From: Aphanomyces cochlioides
Taxonomy: Eukaryota; Oomycota; Saprolegniomycetes; Saprolegniales; Verrucalvaceae
Length of the DNA stretch: 64,000 nucleotides
Direction: 5' to 3'
NCBI GenBank assembly: GCA_019828595.1
Contig: JAHQRK010000013.1
Coordinates: 1,209,501 to 1,273,500 of the forward strand
Positions 54,324 to 64,000 of the stretch are shown one piece after another. The translations under genes and the position numbers were made by a program. The number at the start of each line of letters is the position of its first letter. Within the stretch, counting starts at the first letter, position 1. Below the pieces are notes generated by a model. It was not told the DNA's origin and did not search any database. It was given only the letters and a program-made list of their open reading frames with translations.

Positions 54324-56236
54324 TCTCCCTCCCCAGAAGTAAATATTGAATTTTCATTGGATGGCTGGATAGAGCGGGAAAAGGTGATCAATTTGATGTC
54401 TTTCTCGCATCAAACTCAAAAACACCAGCCACCAGTTCTTGACAATGATTTACATACAAATTATTATTTAAAACATACACTCATAATATTTACATACACT
54501 CCATTAGTGCAAATCCGTCGTCGTCATTCCAAAATGGCGGCAGGCAAGAGAGATTTAACAAATGAAGAGCGCGAGTGCATCCTGAGGGAGGTGCTCTTGC
54601 ACAGCAAACAAGCCTTCATGATGCGGCTACCAAAAGGGCTGGGAGCCCATCTTGCAGCCAAATACAACTGCCACGTCTCGTCCATCCGTCGCATCTTATC
54701 TCGGGCGAAAAGTCAAGGGATTCAAGACAGCAACATGAGAGTCTGTGTCAAGAACAGGAAAAAAGGACGGGTCGGACGCAAGATGGCTCACAGTCCAGCT
54801 CAAGTCAAACAAAAACTGTTGGACTTGCCACTCGAGCTCAGGGGAAATCTACGAACGATTGCAACGAATACAGGTAGTCTACTCTTTACTCTATATTGAC
54901 TGTGCTAGGCATAAGCTATGGCTCTCTACATAGATATCTTAAGCTTGGAATGTTCCGCTCACACACTAACTCCATTCGTCCCCAGCTGATCTCAACAAAC
55001 AAGTACAGTCGCTTGCTGTTTGCCCTCGGCTTTGTCCGTCCAAGCATGGAGATGAGCGAAATGCTTGAATACGTCCACCTGGACGAAAAGTGGTTCTACC
55101 TCACACAGGAGAACAGAAAATTCTATCTTGTCCCTGGCGAGAAAGAGCCCGAGAGGAGCTGTCAAAGCAAACGCTTCATTACAAAAGTAATGTTCTTGAC
55201 AGCGGTCGCCCGTCCACGCTTTGTCGAAGACATGGGCTTATGGTTCAACGGGAAAATCGGCACTTGGCCCTTTGTAGAGCTCGCTGAGGCAAAACGGTCA
55301 AGTGTCAACAGACCAGCTGGAACTCTGGAGACAAAAGTTGTGAATGTGACGAAGGACGTGTATCGCTCTTACCTCACCAATCAAGTACTACCGTCAATCG
55401 TGAAGGTGTGGCCTGAGTCATCGAAGCGAATTGTTTTGCAACATGACAACGCCAGACCACACGTCACCTCCGCTGACACCGAATTGCAACGTTGCTTCGA
55501 CAAGTACAAGGCTGACGGTTGTCATTTTGAGTTAGCACCGCAACCGCCCAATTCTCCCGATATGAACATCCTTGACTTGGGCTTTTTCGCTGCCATTCAG
55601 TCATTGCAGCAGCGAGAATCGTCCCGTTCAATTGATGAACTCATAGGCAATGTACTGAAAGCCTTTGAAGCTTATCCGTGCCAACGACTCAACCACACAT
55701 TCCTCACATTGCAATCTTGCTTTGTCGAAACCATGAAGAATTCGGGAGGCAACACGTACAAAATCTCACACATGGCCAAACAGAAAAAAGAGCGTCATGG
55801 ACAATTGCCTCGAAATGTCCTCTGCCCACCCGATGTCTATGCAGAGGCATTGGCCTCGTTGGATTTGCATGATGGTGACGAAATGGACCGGAAGTGCGAC
55901 AAAGAGAGCGAGGCACAGCGAGAAATCGACGAACTTGCCCAATATTTGGAGACTATCGCATTGAGTGATTCGAGCTAAGACGACATTTCTTTGGCACTAA
56001 GCGAGTTGGGTATAGAGCCAATAGACATCACGAGAACGTAGTAATAGTATGAAATAGATATTTGTTGAGCGCGGCAGGAGGGTTCTCGAGGTAAACCCCC
56101 TCCTGAATCGATAGCCGCTATCGGTTTCCATGAATTCGTGAATTCAACAAAAAATGAGACATTTATTGTAACGTTACACCTGTAAAATTTTATATATGAT
56201 GTTTTGAAGGTATACTTTTTATTCCGGGAGGGACAG
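54324..56236 (+). mobile_element. Mariner-like transposon with plant-type termini
   Basis: Outer sequences CTCCCTCCCCAGAA at about 54326 and, inverted, CCCTCCCGGAAT near 56221-56232 flank the transposase gene and look like degenerate terminal inverted repeats. They resemble the CTCCCTCC start of plant mariner/Stowaway termini. A clean TA duplication was not found, so the borders are approximate. Confidence 0.5.
54534..55978 (+). CDS. Mariner-like transposase, two exons
   Basis: Exons 54534-54873 and 54909-55978 join across a 35-nt intron (GTAGTC...GCTAG) to give 469 residues without a stop. An N-terminal helix-turn-helix region (GKRDLTNEERECILREVLL, HLAAKYNCHVSSIRRILSRA) is followed by RTIATNTGISYGSLHRYL across the splice. 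The catalytic triad lies in YVHLDEKWFYLT (Asp), IVLQHDNARPH (Asp) and NSPDMNILDLGFFAAIQSLQ (Asp). The last motif is that of plant-type mariner elements; I count 42 residues between the second and third Asp. The C-terminal part (LNHTFLTLQSCFVETMKN) is the region retained in the relic at 994-1276. The ATG at 54534 is chosen because it directly precedes the conserved N-terminus. It may be functional. Confidence 0.8.
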
Positions 56237-56268
56237 ATCGGAAATGTCATTCGCGCAACAATTGTGGA

Positions 56269-56306
56269 TCGGAGGAAGTATTTCGTTGATCACCGAACGC
56301 GCTCTT
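56269..56306. repeat. Short copy of GGAGGAAGTATT ... ACCGAACGCGCTCT repeat
   Basis: Both borders of the 38731-38908 repeat are present but separated by only about 9 bp, suggesting an internally deleted copy. Confidence 0.4.
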
Positions 56307-56582
56307 ACACTATGAAACGTCACTATTAGATACTGAATTATCCTAAATAAATTATTTAGTATGGTCGGCTCTCATAATGGACACCCGCTAATTATAAGAT
56401 ATATTTCGCATAGAATTATTCCACTTTGATCAAAGTTGCATCCAGTACGATTATTGAATGTAAAAATGGCACAGTTTCGTACCCATATCCTTGGTGTATT
56501 CACATCTTATATTTTTTAGGTATCCAACCAAACAAAATAATCTGGCTCTTGTCAAACTCATAGAACAATCACATCCAAAGTG

Positions 56583-57044
56583 ATGGACCCTGCAGATTCC
56601 AGAACAGTATTCCAGAGCAAAGCTTCCCCTCTGGGATCTCTAATTGAAGAGCTATCCACATTTATTGACTCGTGTGACTCGGCCAAGTCAGTACCGAAGC
56701 CGACCCCCCACTTCAGACCAAGTCGACGACAAATTTTAACGACGCGAAAACATGATGCATCATTGGGAAGACGTGGAATGCAGTGCTTCTCAACATACAA
56801 CCAAGTTCGTGAAGAGAAAGAAATTCCTCGCGAGGCGATTCAAATTTCATCCAGCAAAGGTCAGTGGGCTCAGGTGAAAGTTGATTTTTCTAGCAAAATT
56901 GCCCTGCAAGCCCAAGAAATGAAGCTGAATCCATCTCTTAACGTCATTGTCAACTCGAGTGTGTGGATCGGCTATATTAAGTTGATAAAGAGATCGCCGG
57001 TGGCATCGCTCATAGATATAGATCGTAGCTGGTCGGGTATTTAA
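56583..57044 (+). CDS. Hypothetical protein, 154 residues
   Basis: An open frame starting MDPADSRTVFQSK with an ordinary composition: LGSLIEELSTFIDSCDS, a basic central part (FRPSRRQILTTRKHD, RRGMQCF) and a hydrophobic end VNSSVWIGYIKLIKRSPVA. No signal peptide, membrane segment or known motif. It converges on and overlaps by 35 bp the 3' end of the zinc-module gene 57010-58004. It could be real or a chance frame. Confidence 0.35.
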   Translation: MDPADSRTVFQSKASPLGSLIEELSTFIDSCDSAKSVPKPTPHFRPSRRQILTTRKHDASLGRRGMQCFSTYNQVREEKEIPREAIQISSSKGQWAQVKVDFSSKIALQAQEMKLNPSLNVIVNSSVWIGYIKLIKRSPVASLIDIDRSWSGI

Positions 57045-58004
57045 ATTTCCTTGGTGAAAAAGTCGCTCGAGCCACCAATGGATGGTCCGACGAATCTGGC
57101 GGTGACCAGCCCGTGCTGTCAAATACAATCGTGTCGAGTTGAATCATATCCAAAGGAGTCGTCGGCACTTCTTCAAATGGAATCGGATCCATTGTGCAGC
57201 TCGTTTGGTCGGCATCGTCGTCCATGAGCGAATTTTGATGGGTTCGTTGCTGGTGTTTCTTGGTATTGTATTTCTTCTCGCTGGAGTTCACCTTGTCACG
57301 GTGGAAGGCGCATAGTGAGTGGAGAGTGCCGTCTTTTTTGAACGCGCGGTCGTTCGGACAGGGTTTGTACGCGTACGCACAGCGCAGTTCGATGCCTTCG
57401 TGGTTATTTGTCGAGAGAATATGATGAGTATGACAGAGACCACCGATACGAACGTAGTGATCGCAGCCAGGCACTTTGCAAAGACGACCACCGCCATGCT
57501 TGAGACTTCGCTTGTTGGATTGCGCTTGTTTCTCGCAGCCTTCGACCATGCAGAATTTATTATGGGCAAGACCACCGTGGGCGACGCAATAACTGTTGGT
57601 TTGAGCCACACCATCGCAATTTCGGCATCGTCTCTTGCCACCATGGCGAGCACAGCGACCACGAGCGTATACTTGGTTGTAGCAGTCTGGCGTCGAGCAG
57701 AGTGCTCGGTGTTTGTGGAATTCGCATTTGGTCGCGCCGGGTGTCGCCACTGGGTTGGTGCAAAAATTAAATTGGCAGCATGCTCGTCAAAGGACAACAA
57801 TCGAAGGAGCAGTGTAGCCATACGCTCCAGGGGAGCTAGGCGAGCTAGCCGTAGGCACCAGTGTGTCTTGTGTAGAAATTCTGGTCGTCGTTGTGGTGGT
57901 CGATGTCGTCGTGGCAATGGTCGAGAGCTAGGAAAATGCGACTCTTTGCTTGGCACATCAAAGTTGAAAAGTGGTTTCAATTGCTCGAGGATGTATCCAT
58001 GCAT
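57010..58004 (-). CDS. Zinc-module protein, paralogue of 48433-49077
   Basis: Predicted exons 58004-57824 and 57782-57010, with a 41-nt intron (GTATGG...GACGAG), give 317 residues in frame. After a 60-residue leader (MHGYILEQLKPLF) come zinc modules CCQFNFC...CEFH, LCSTPDC...CARH, a shortened RCRNC...CVAH, FCMVEGC...(Lys at the third Cys position), LCKVPGC...CHTH, and a longer CAYAYKPC...CAFH. The C-terminus is acidic (IQLDTIVFDSTGWSPPDSSD). Module order parallels the other gene, so both derive from one ancestor; this one has a degenerate module (RSLKH where CxxH is expected). Probable nuclear regulator or DNA-binding protein; the target is unknown. The first exon is less certain than the second. 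Confidence 0.7.
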
Positions 58005-60566
58005 CTAATCAAGTGTGCACCAATCTTTTTGGAAGAGTTGCAACGACACGACAACGACAGTGGGCTATCCTGTTTGGTGTCTCGTGGTTGTTGAGAAATG
58101 CGATAAAATCCAGTATCGAAGTACAACATTCTATCGCTCGAATAGCAGCCAAAATACATGGCTTTCAACTCTTTCTTTGAGGGTAACGCATTAACAACAT
58201 AAAGCTGCTTGGAAGCACCTGAAAATGCTCTTGAAACTTGCTGTCTAGCCTCTGAAAGGTGATGCGGTTTCGTGGGCACTGGAAAGTCGAGCCTCATAAA
58301 CATACTTGGCTAAGGAAATCCCACCTTTCTGACGTAACTTTGTCGCACGGAGAAACAAATGCCAAGCTGAACCAACCCTCATGTTGCCAGGGTACTGCAG
58401 AATTCCAGAAGCTCACTCTTGCTAAGTTGAGGTTATTGAGGCTTCTACCCATGAGTGTCGTCTAGACAGGCTTCCTCGCCCATGAATAGTCATCAAGTCG
58501 ACGTTCTACGTGGACTGAGTCCCCCCTCTGTGGCTTATCAAGTTCGCGGGACTAGCGCTAAAATTCTGCCAATTTCACTGGAAATAGGGCTGAGTCGGCA
58601 TAGATTAGAGGCTCGTCTGAAAGAACTCGCTGGTTGCACACTGGAATCGCACGGCGCTTGCATGTGTGCGGTAATGTGTGGACAATTGAGACGTCTATTG
58701 TGACGTGTGTTGACAACTTGAACGAGATAGTCTCGTTAATTCATGTCAATTAACTCGAATTATCGAGACTCCATGTTAACACTGTAAATTAGACTTGAAT
58801 TTTGTAGAGTATCTCATTAATTCGAATTATCTCGATTCGGAAATGAACAAAAATTCAGACAAAGTTGGCTCCAACGATGAACTGTGGGATGTGTTGTGGT
58901 AGTTGCGCGAGAGGCTTCATCAACATGAGTGTGCATTCCAGCTGGGAAAGTGACTGAGAGGGACTTCCCTGGATGCATGAATACGGTAGTGCACAAGTTG
59001 ACAGTCCAACTGGCTTGGTTTCACGACCTGACGCACTGTATGGACACGTGGGGGGCGAGCATTGTTTGATTTTCCCGACAGATTCAAATTGGCAGCCTCA
59101 TGGAGCATAAACCTCTCAAGGCCAAGATCTCGACGGAACACAAGTGCGAGTACTGCGCAGGTATGATGTCGCCCACGTCCACAACATCGTCCGACGAAGA
59201 GGCCACCGTCATGTATTTACCCATGGTCGTCGTGAATGCCAATCCGTTCGAGCCTGCGGAACACCACCACTAAGGCCATTCGATCATCCAGAACATATAA
59301 TGCATCGAGCATACGTGTCCACACCGGCGGCCACCTCGATCCGAGTAGATTATCCCGTATGTATGAATTGAATATTGTCTTTTCCCATTCGACACCATTC
59401 AGCACGACGAAGTTCATCGCCAGATTCAACCCAGCTATTTAGATCGCAACATGTAGACTCGAGTCAACGGCGATTGAAGAGCTCTATGTCTTCTCGACAC
59501 TCTCCAGCAAACTCCAGCATGTCGTAAGCTGGGAAATCATTACCGGAAGAGAAGAATAAAAACAAGGAACGTCCTCTTGAGTGCTGCGAATTGCCTTTAA
59601 GGCTTTAGTTATATTTCATGGCTGGATAAAGCTATGAAGTATCGAAGGGGTGATTTTCAGCTAGAGATGATAGATGCTGTGGTTTGGCTACAAAACTCGC
59701 CGCTGGTTTTGCAGAGCTACGTCGTGCAAGAGGAGGAGGGGTTGGGTTTCGGTTGGCGTTAGCGTTGCAGAGCTATTCATTGCACGGGGGTGTTTGTGTG
59801 GCCACGCGCTCCATTTACTGGAATTCCCTCGACGATTTGAGGCCATAATGGTTGAAGGTGACAGTTTGAAGCAACGATTGATTCATTCTGTCTCATATTA
59901 CAGCAATTCGATGGAAATCCCCCAACGATCACACTATCGAGCGTGGCACTAGAGTGGTCTAGCGACAACTGTTTCAGCTGCAGGCCGACGTGATTAGAGT
60001 CCAACTCGTCATATCTTTCAATTGATTGTAATCCTACTCTTGTATTTTCATCGATCATGCTACCTCGAACTGGAAAAGGTTATAGCCTATTTATGAGTGT
60101 GGACCGACAGATCGTCAATTGACATCTGGCGATTGTGCACATGCGCACCCCGTGCATCACGTCGACAATGTACGATCCTTGCAATTGTGAAGTGTCCTTG
60201 CAGCCGGAAGCACATGATTAGACGTCGATGAATGGTTCATGAGCGCTATGGTCAAAATGTTTTCCGACTTGAGAGTGGAAAGTTTGCAACACGAGTTCCC
60301 CTCCAGCCCCCATTCCATATTCTCAATGGACTGAAGAGATGTGACTTCAATGGATTTACTACAGTGTGAACGATGCGCTCCTATCTAAGAATATCGTTCA
60401 AGTAGAGAATATAGTACATGCAACAATCTGAAACTTTAAGGGGCAATTAAAGGGGCCAGAAAACATCGCCTCTTATCTTAATTCTGTCGATGTTTCCCTC
60501 TCGCGAGATTCAAGGCATGATTTGTTTGAATGAATACGCGCAAGAATGGCGCATGCACAACAATTA
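58005..60566. other. Low gene content; scattered relics
   Basis: No intact gene recognised. A plus-strand stretch near 59110-59270 reads LKAKISTEHKCEYCAGMMSP, TSTTSSDEEATVMYLP, VNANPFEPAEH, which looks protein-coding and has a CxxC pair, but has no continuation. 58725-58845 holds imperfect repeats of TCGAATTATC(G/T)CGA. The rest is unassigned. Confidence 0.35.
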
Positions 60567-62517
60567 ACAGTCGTCGACAGCCTCGAGGGGTCTAAAGCCT
60601 CTAACTTTCGTGAGATAATTCAGTTTTCCATGTGTTTTTTTTTTCATCGACAGCAAACAAAAATTTGGATACAACTGCACAAATAGATAACTGTAGAAAC
60701 AAGTACTTTAAGAGATATTATAGATAAACCTTCGCGGATCTGTTAAAATTTCATGCATAAAATAATATACTGCTAAAAATTATATTATATCAGAATATAA
60801 GAATAAAAGGTGATCAAGATGGAGCGTTTCTCAAATTTTATCGCCATCTGAAACGTCTACTCAGGCAACATCAATGCAGTGTGAACAATGAGTCGTTCTG
60901 TTCGTGACCAAGTAAACGCAGACGACTTCGCTGAAATTTGCAAATACGTCAAGCAAAATAGGGACAGAGCTCTGTCCAAGCAAGAGCGCTTGGACATTCT
61001 ACGACTGCAAGCTTTCTTGCGTTATGAGAAATCAAGTGAGACCCCTGACTCAACATCCACAGATGTCTCATCCCGCATTGCTCTCATGCTCGGAAGATCT
61101 CGCAAAACAGTACAAGCAGTATGGAGAAAATATTTTCATGAACACACAGTAAATATTCGAGCCCCACCAGTAAACTCGACACCGCAAAAGACACGCATCC
61201 CACGAACGATTGAAGTCATCGCCTCCGTTCAAAAATTTGTACGCGATCATCGACAAATCAGGCAGCGTGTGGTTGCCAAGGATGTATTGGGTCACTTGGT
61301 CGACACCAAGATCATATCATACGACACAAATGACTTCAAAGCCAAACAGTCAGCCATTCGCTGTGTCCAAAGATTTGTTAAACATTGTGGCTATCTACGT
61401 GGGAGCCGAAAAGGTAAAAAATCATTAGCTTTGACGCTAGAAAACACTGTTTTGCGTGACATCTACGTTCGAAACATGTGCCAAGTCACATTGCACATCA
61501 ACTTGGCTAATCGTCGTCCAATCGTCTATTTGGACGAGAGCTTTGTTCATCACCATTACAACAAAAATGATATATCTATGTACGATCCTTCCGACGAGCT
61601 TGACGTTGCACCTAGAGCCAAGTTTAAGGGACAGAGATACTGCTTTATCAGCGCCATTGTCGACGGTGGAGAACATGGATCAAAACTTCTTGTTTACGAA
61701 AAATTTGTTGGTGCTGGTCGCAAGCAAACAAATGATTACCATGGGATGTTTGACCATACTTACTTTGTCCGTTGGTTCGAGCGGCTCCTTCGAGAGTTAG
61801 AAAACCTACAACTTTCCAATTGTATCATCGTCATGGATAATGCAAAGTACCACAAAAAGCGACCTGATGACACACCAGCGTTCGGTTGGCGAAAGGCATT
61901 GCTCCAGGAGGCGTGCAGTCGACTGAATGTGCCTTGGTCGCCTTGTGATCTAAAGTCAGATTTATGGTCAAAATTAAAGCCAGTCATCGAAAGCGTGAAA
62001 CCTGTTGTTGTTGTCATGGCTGAAAATGCTGGACACCAGGTCTGGTATAGCCCACCACACCATTCCAATTTGCAACCGATTGAACTTGTGTGGGCTCTAG
62101 TGAAGAATGAGATCAGCCGACAGTACAACCATATGACTACCTTTGAACTTGTTGGTAAGCGCCTGGATGTAGCCATGGCAAACTTGACTTCTCATGCCAT
62201 ATTTGGCTGCATTCGGAAGTCTGAACGTGATCTTCTAGATCTTTACAGTCATATCACATCTATTGACGGTGATGATTACCTGGAAGAGTCTGAGTCCGAT
62301 GATGAAGGCAACAAAGATGACAGCGACTCCAGCGACTCCAGCGATGGCACTTCTCTCACTGATGATTGATTGCTGAAAACTTTATAAATGTATAATTCCA
62401 GTTCTTTATATTTTTACCTGTATATTCTCTATAACTTTATTCGGCATATGAATTCTTTCAAAACAAATCAGATCCGGAAATATATCCGTAAGACCCCTCG
62501 AGGCTGTCGACGACTGT
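60567..62517 (+). mobile_element. Intact Tc1-like transposon with 27-bp TIRs
   Basis: Perfect inverted ends start ACAGTCGTCGACAGCCTCGA at 60567 and run 27 bp; the complementary copy ends at 62517. They flank one complete transposase gene (60888-62369) with about 320 and 150 bp of leader and trailer. The expected TA duplication is TA on the left (60565-60566) and AA on the right, so the duplication is not perfect or the border is off by one. It is structurally the best preserved transposon in the window. Confidence 0.85.
60888..62369 (+). CDS. Tc1/mariner-superfamily transposase (DD82E-like), intact
   Basis: 493 residues in a single exon. The N-terminal helix-turn-helix region reads SKQERLDILRLQAFLRYEK and IALMLGRSRKTVQAVWRKY; a second DNA-binding part, KFVRDHRQIRQRVVAKDVLG, follows. 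The catalytic domain starts at RRPIVYLDESFVHHHY (Asp, about residue 215), then NCIIVMDNAKYHKK (Asp) and HHSNLQPIELVWALVKNEIS (Glu), with 81 residues between the last two. The C-terminus is a Ser/Asp-rich acidic tail (SDDEGNKDDSDSSDSSD). The start MSRSVRDQVNADDF is the first ATG after the TIR. The enzyme should cut and paste the element flanked by its 27-bp TIRs. It is a full-length homologue of the broken gene at 41920-43600. Confidence 0.88.
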   Translation: MSRSVRDQVNADDFAEICKYVKQNRDRALSKQERLDILRLQAFLRYEKSSETPDSTSTDVSSRIALMLGRSRKTVQAVWRKYFHEHTVNIRAPPVNSTPQKTRIPRTIEVIASVQKFVRDHRQIRQRVVAKDVLGHLVDTKIISYDTNDFKAKQSAIRCVQRFVKHCGYLRGSRKGKKSLALTLENTVLRDIYVRNMCQVTLHINLANRRPIVYLDESFVHHHYNKNDISMYDPSDELDVAPRAKFKGQRYCFISAIVDGGEHGSKLLVYEKFVGAGRKQTNDYHGMFDHTYFVRWFERLLRELENLQLSNCIIVMDNAKYHKKRPDDTPAFGWRKALLQEACSRLNVPWSPCDLKSDLWSKLKPVIESVKPVVVVMAENAGHQVWYSPPHHSNLQPIELVWALVKNEISRQYNHMTTFELVGKRLDVAMANLTSHAIFGCIRKSERDLLDLYSHITSIDGDDYLEESESDDEGNKDDSDSSDSSDGTSLTDD

Positions 62518-62866
62518 AAATACAGAGTTATCGAACTGGGCGAGAATGCCATTATTTTAAATATTCAATTGGTCATGAATAGTCTTGTCAAAGCGTGATC
62601 TATGCAGGTTGCAGAGGCTTATGAAGGCAGTAAGAATCCAATGACAAACGAAGAGACTGTGGATCTTCTTAGCACAGAAGAGGACTCTTACGTGATATCG
62701 TGACGCAATAATTGATAAAGCAATCGAATGTTTCATTCAACATGTTGCTTGGAGTTGTTCGAATATTGAATACCATAATAATTTATACGTTGTCATTTTT
62801 CAATTTATAATAATTAGCAAGATATTATTTTATAATGGTAAATTTGTTTTATATTATAAAGTAATA

Positions 62867-63545
62867 CTACTCTGGTCCGAAATAATTGTCATATTGCATA
62901 TTTTTCGGGGTACAATTCTTGTTAACTTGGTTTTAGTATGAAACAGTTTGAAGAATTTATCAAATTTTAACATATTTATATCAAAGTATTATTCATAAAA
63001 GATAAAATATGCATACAAAATAGTAAATATACATATGACCTAACGATATTGGAGACCTCATCACATTTAGCTTTGCTCACGTCTCTAGGCGCCATATTTG
63101 GTCCTGCAAATGCATACAAACTTATTCAATATGTTCCAGTGATGCGTGGACGGACGCAGGAGCTCACAGGGTCGCCGGAAAAGGGCCTTAGAGCCAGACC
63201 ATTCGGTTTGAGTTGTGAGCATCAAATTTGAGCATCTAGATCGATAGTCTCTCAAAAATACCGTTAATATATCGGAGACTAAGTGATCTATTTGTGTGTG
63301 CGGTGGGACCGCGTTTCATTGCGATTTGATTCACTGGCGGAAGATTTTCTGTAATTTGAATCAAAGGACAAACTTTGAGGCATTGTTTCTCCTGCATGGC
63401 GATGAATTTCGCCTGAACAAATATATCCAATCAAAGAGGAGATAAAGCACTTTCATTTGCACCAATCAAATGTAGAATTCCTCAAAGAGGAGCAACGAAA
63501 CTCCTCTGAAAAGTCAAATTTGACAATTATTTCGGACCAGAGTAG
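62867..63545. mobile_element. Mariner-type MITE
   Basis: Inverted 24-bp ends start CTACTCTGGTCCGAAATAAT at 62867 and end at 63545, flanked by TA (62865-62866 and 63546-63547). The first eight bases are shared with the element at 923-1534. No transposase remnant was seen; the interior is AT-rich. Confidence 0.8.
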
Positions 63546-63594
63546 TATCCTATACTTTGATACAAAAAAAGAAAGTATATTAGGTTCTTCGCCT

Positions 63595-63980
63595 TCAATG
63601 TACAAGAAGACGGGGGGATCCAGCACCTTTGTAGTAAGCGTTGTTGACAAAATATCGATGGCTCCAGTACTTTGGCGTTCCACCTTTTGTATCGTCAGCA
63701 TGGTCGAGCAATTGCTTGTCAAAGAAGAACTCGGACGCTGATGGCTCTTCAATTTGAGGGGATTGAGCTTTGATCGAGGCGGCCAAGTTGGCCATCGAGT
63801 TAAAATGCTGGAAAGCAGTCACTGCTGTGGCCAACGCAGCAAGGACTGAGGAAAAGCCGCGGACCATGAAGATTGCGATAACATTCCAAAATGAGACCTT
63901 TGTGTCAAAGTCCACGACAACAAATGTGTTTAGAAAAGTTCCTGGGTAAAATCGTGTCCAGCATTTTCTTCAATGTCAAA
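63595..63980 (-). CDS. Partial gene at window end, possible membrane protein
   Basis: A minus-strand frame entering from about 63980 reads RFYPGTFLNTFVVVDFDTKV and SFWNVIAIFMVRGFSSVLAA, the latter with LATAVTAF forming a probable transmembrane segment. It is followed by a hydrophilic tail, EFFFDKQLLDHADDTKGGTP, KYWSHRYFVNNAYYKGAG, ending at 63595 close to the MITE. The 5' part lies outside the window. No family recognised; it may be a host gene or relic. Confidence 0.35.
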
Positions 63981-64000
63981 CGATCACATTGTGATTAGCA

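Noticed and set aside
57288..58008. Long frames overlapping the second zinc-module gene in other frames
   Set aside because: Only the frame with regular C-x4-C modules shows conservation; only the first 60 codons of the 58004 frame are used, as a predicted first exon.
58900..59470. Second START/FYVE family relic
   Set aside because: A CxxC-containing fragment and acidic linker are visible, but none of the diagnostic blocks seen at 8910-9710.

Overview
This window comes from a eukaryote and is a repeat-rich, gene-poor stretch. The best fit is an oomycete or close stramenopile relative. Support comes from two genes built of repeated C-x4-C-x9-C-x2-H zinc modules (the 'WRKY19-like' arrays common in oomycete annotations), relics of a START-like lipid-binding family and of a small DNA-binding-like family, a Ty3/Gypsy reverse transcriptase with a WxDD catalytic box, a Crypton tyrosine recombinase, and several very short GT-AG introns (35-67 nt). 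The group is inferred from these families; no species marker is present.

Layout: 0-2.6 kb is a broken hAT transposase carrying a 612-bp mariner deletion derivative, then palindromic repeats. At 2.85-9.7 kb a START-like gene is split by a 5.9-kb Ty3/Gypsy element (Gypsy-1) with identical 237-bp LTRs and a 5-bp target duplication. At 9.8-11.9 kb lies an apparently intact MULE transposase gene with two introns. At 12.7-20.9 kb a Helitron is present as a giant tail-to-tail inverted duplication whose arms have since diverged. At 21.0-21.5 kb is a relic of a small family. At 23.0-25.5 kb is a piggyBac element bounded by TTAA. At 27.0-38.7 kb is a second, larger Ty3/Gypsy element (Gypsy-2) with two RNase H domains, an antisense ORF and a sense ORF downstream of integrase, and a dispersed GC-rich palindromic mini-repeat. 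At 39.6-41.6 kb is a Crypton, followed by a tRNA-like sequence. At 41.9-43.6 kb is a degraded Tc1-like transposase. At 43.65-47.87 kb is a MULE with 562-bp terminal inverted repeats and two convergent genes. At 48.4-49.1 and 57.0-58.0 kb are the two zinc-module genes, which are the best candidates for host genes. Between them are tandem repeats, an inverted Gypsy-2 LTR fragment and a mariner-like transposon (54.3-56.2 kb). At 60.6-62.5 kb is an intact Tc1-like transposon with perfect 27-bp TIRs. At 62.9-63.5 kb is a mariner-type MITE, and a partial gene runs off the right end.

The window is therefore mostly a mosaic of nested class I and class II elements. Elements that look structurally complete are MULE-1, MULE-2, the Tc1-like element at 60.6 kb and the mariner-like element at 54.3 kb. 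Gypsy-1, piggyBac, Gypsy-2, the Crypton and the Helitron carry frameshifts, stops or deletions. The most unusual structures are Gypsy-2 (second RNase H, antisense ORF, mini-repeats), MULE-2 (a start codon and first coding segment supplied by each terminal repeat) and the 8.3-kb Helitron palindrome.
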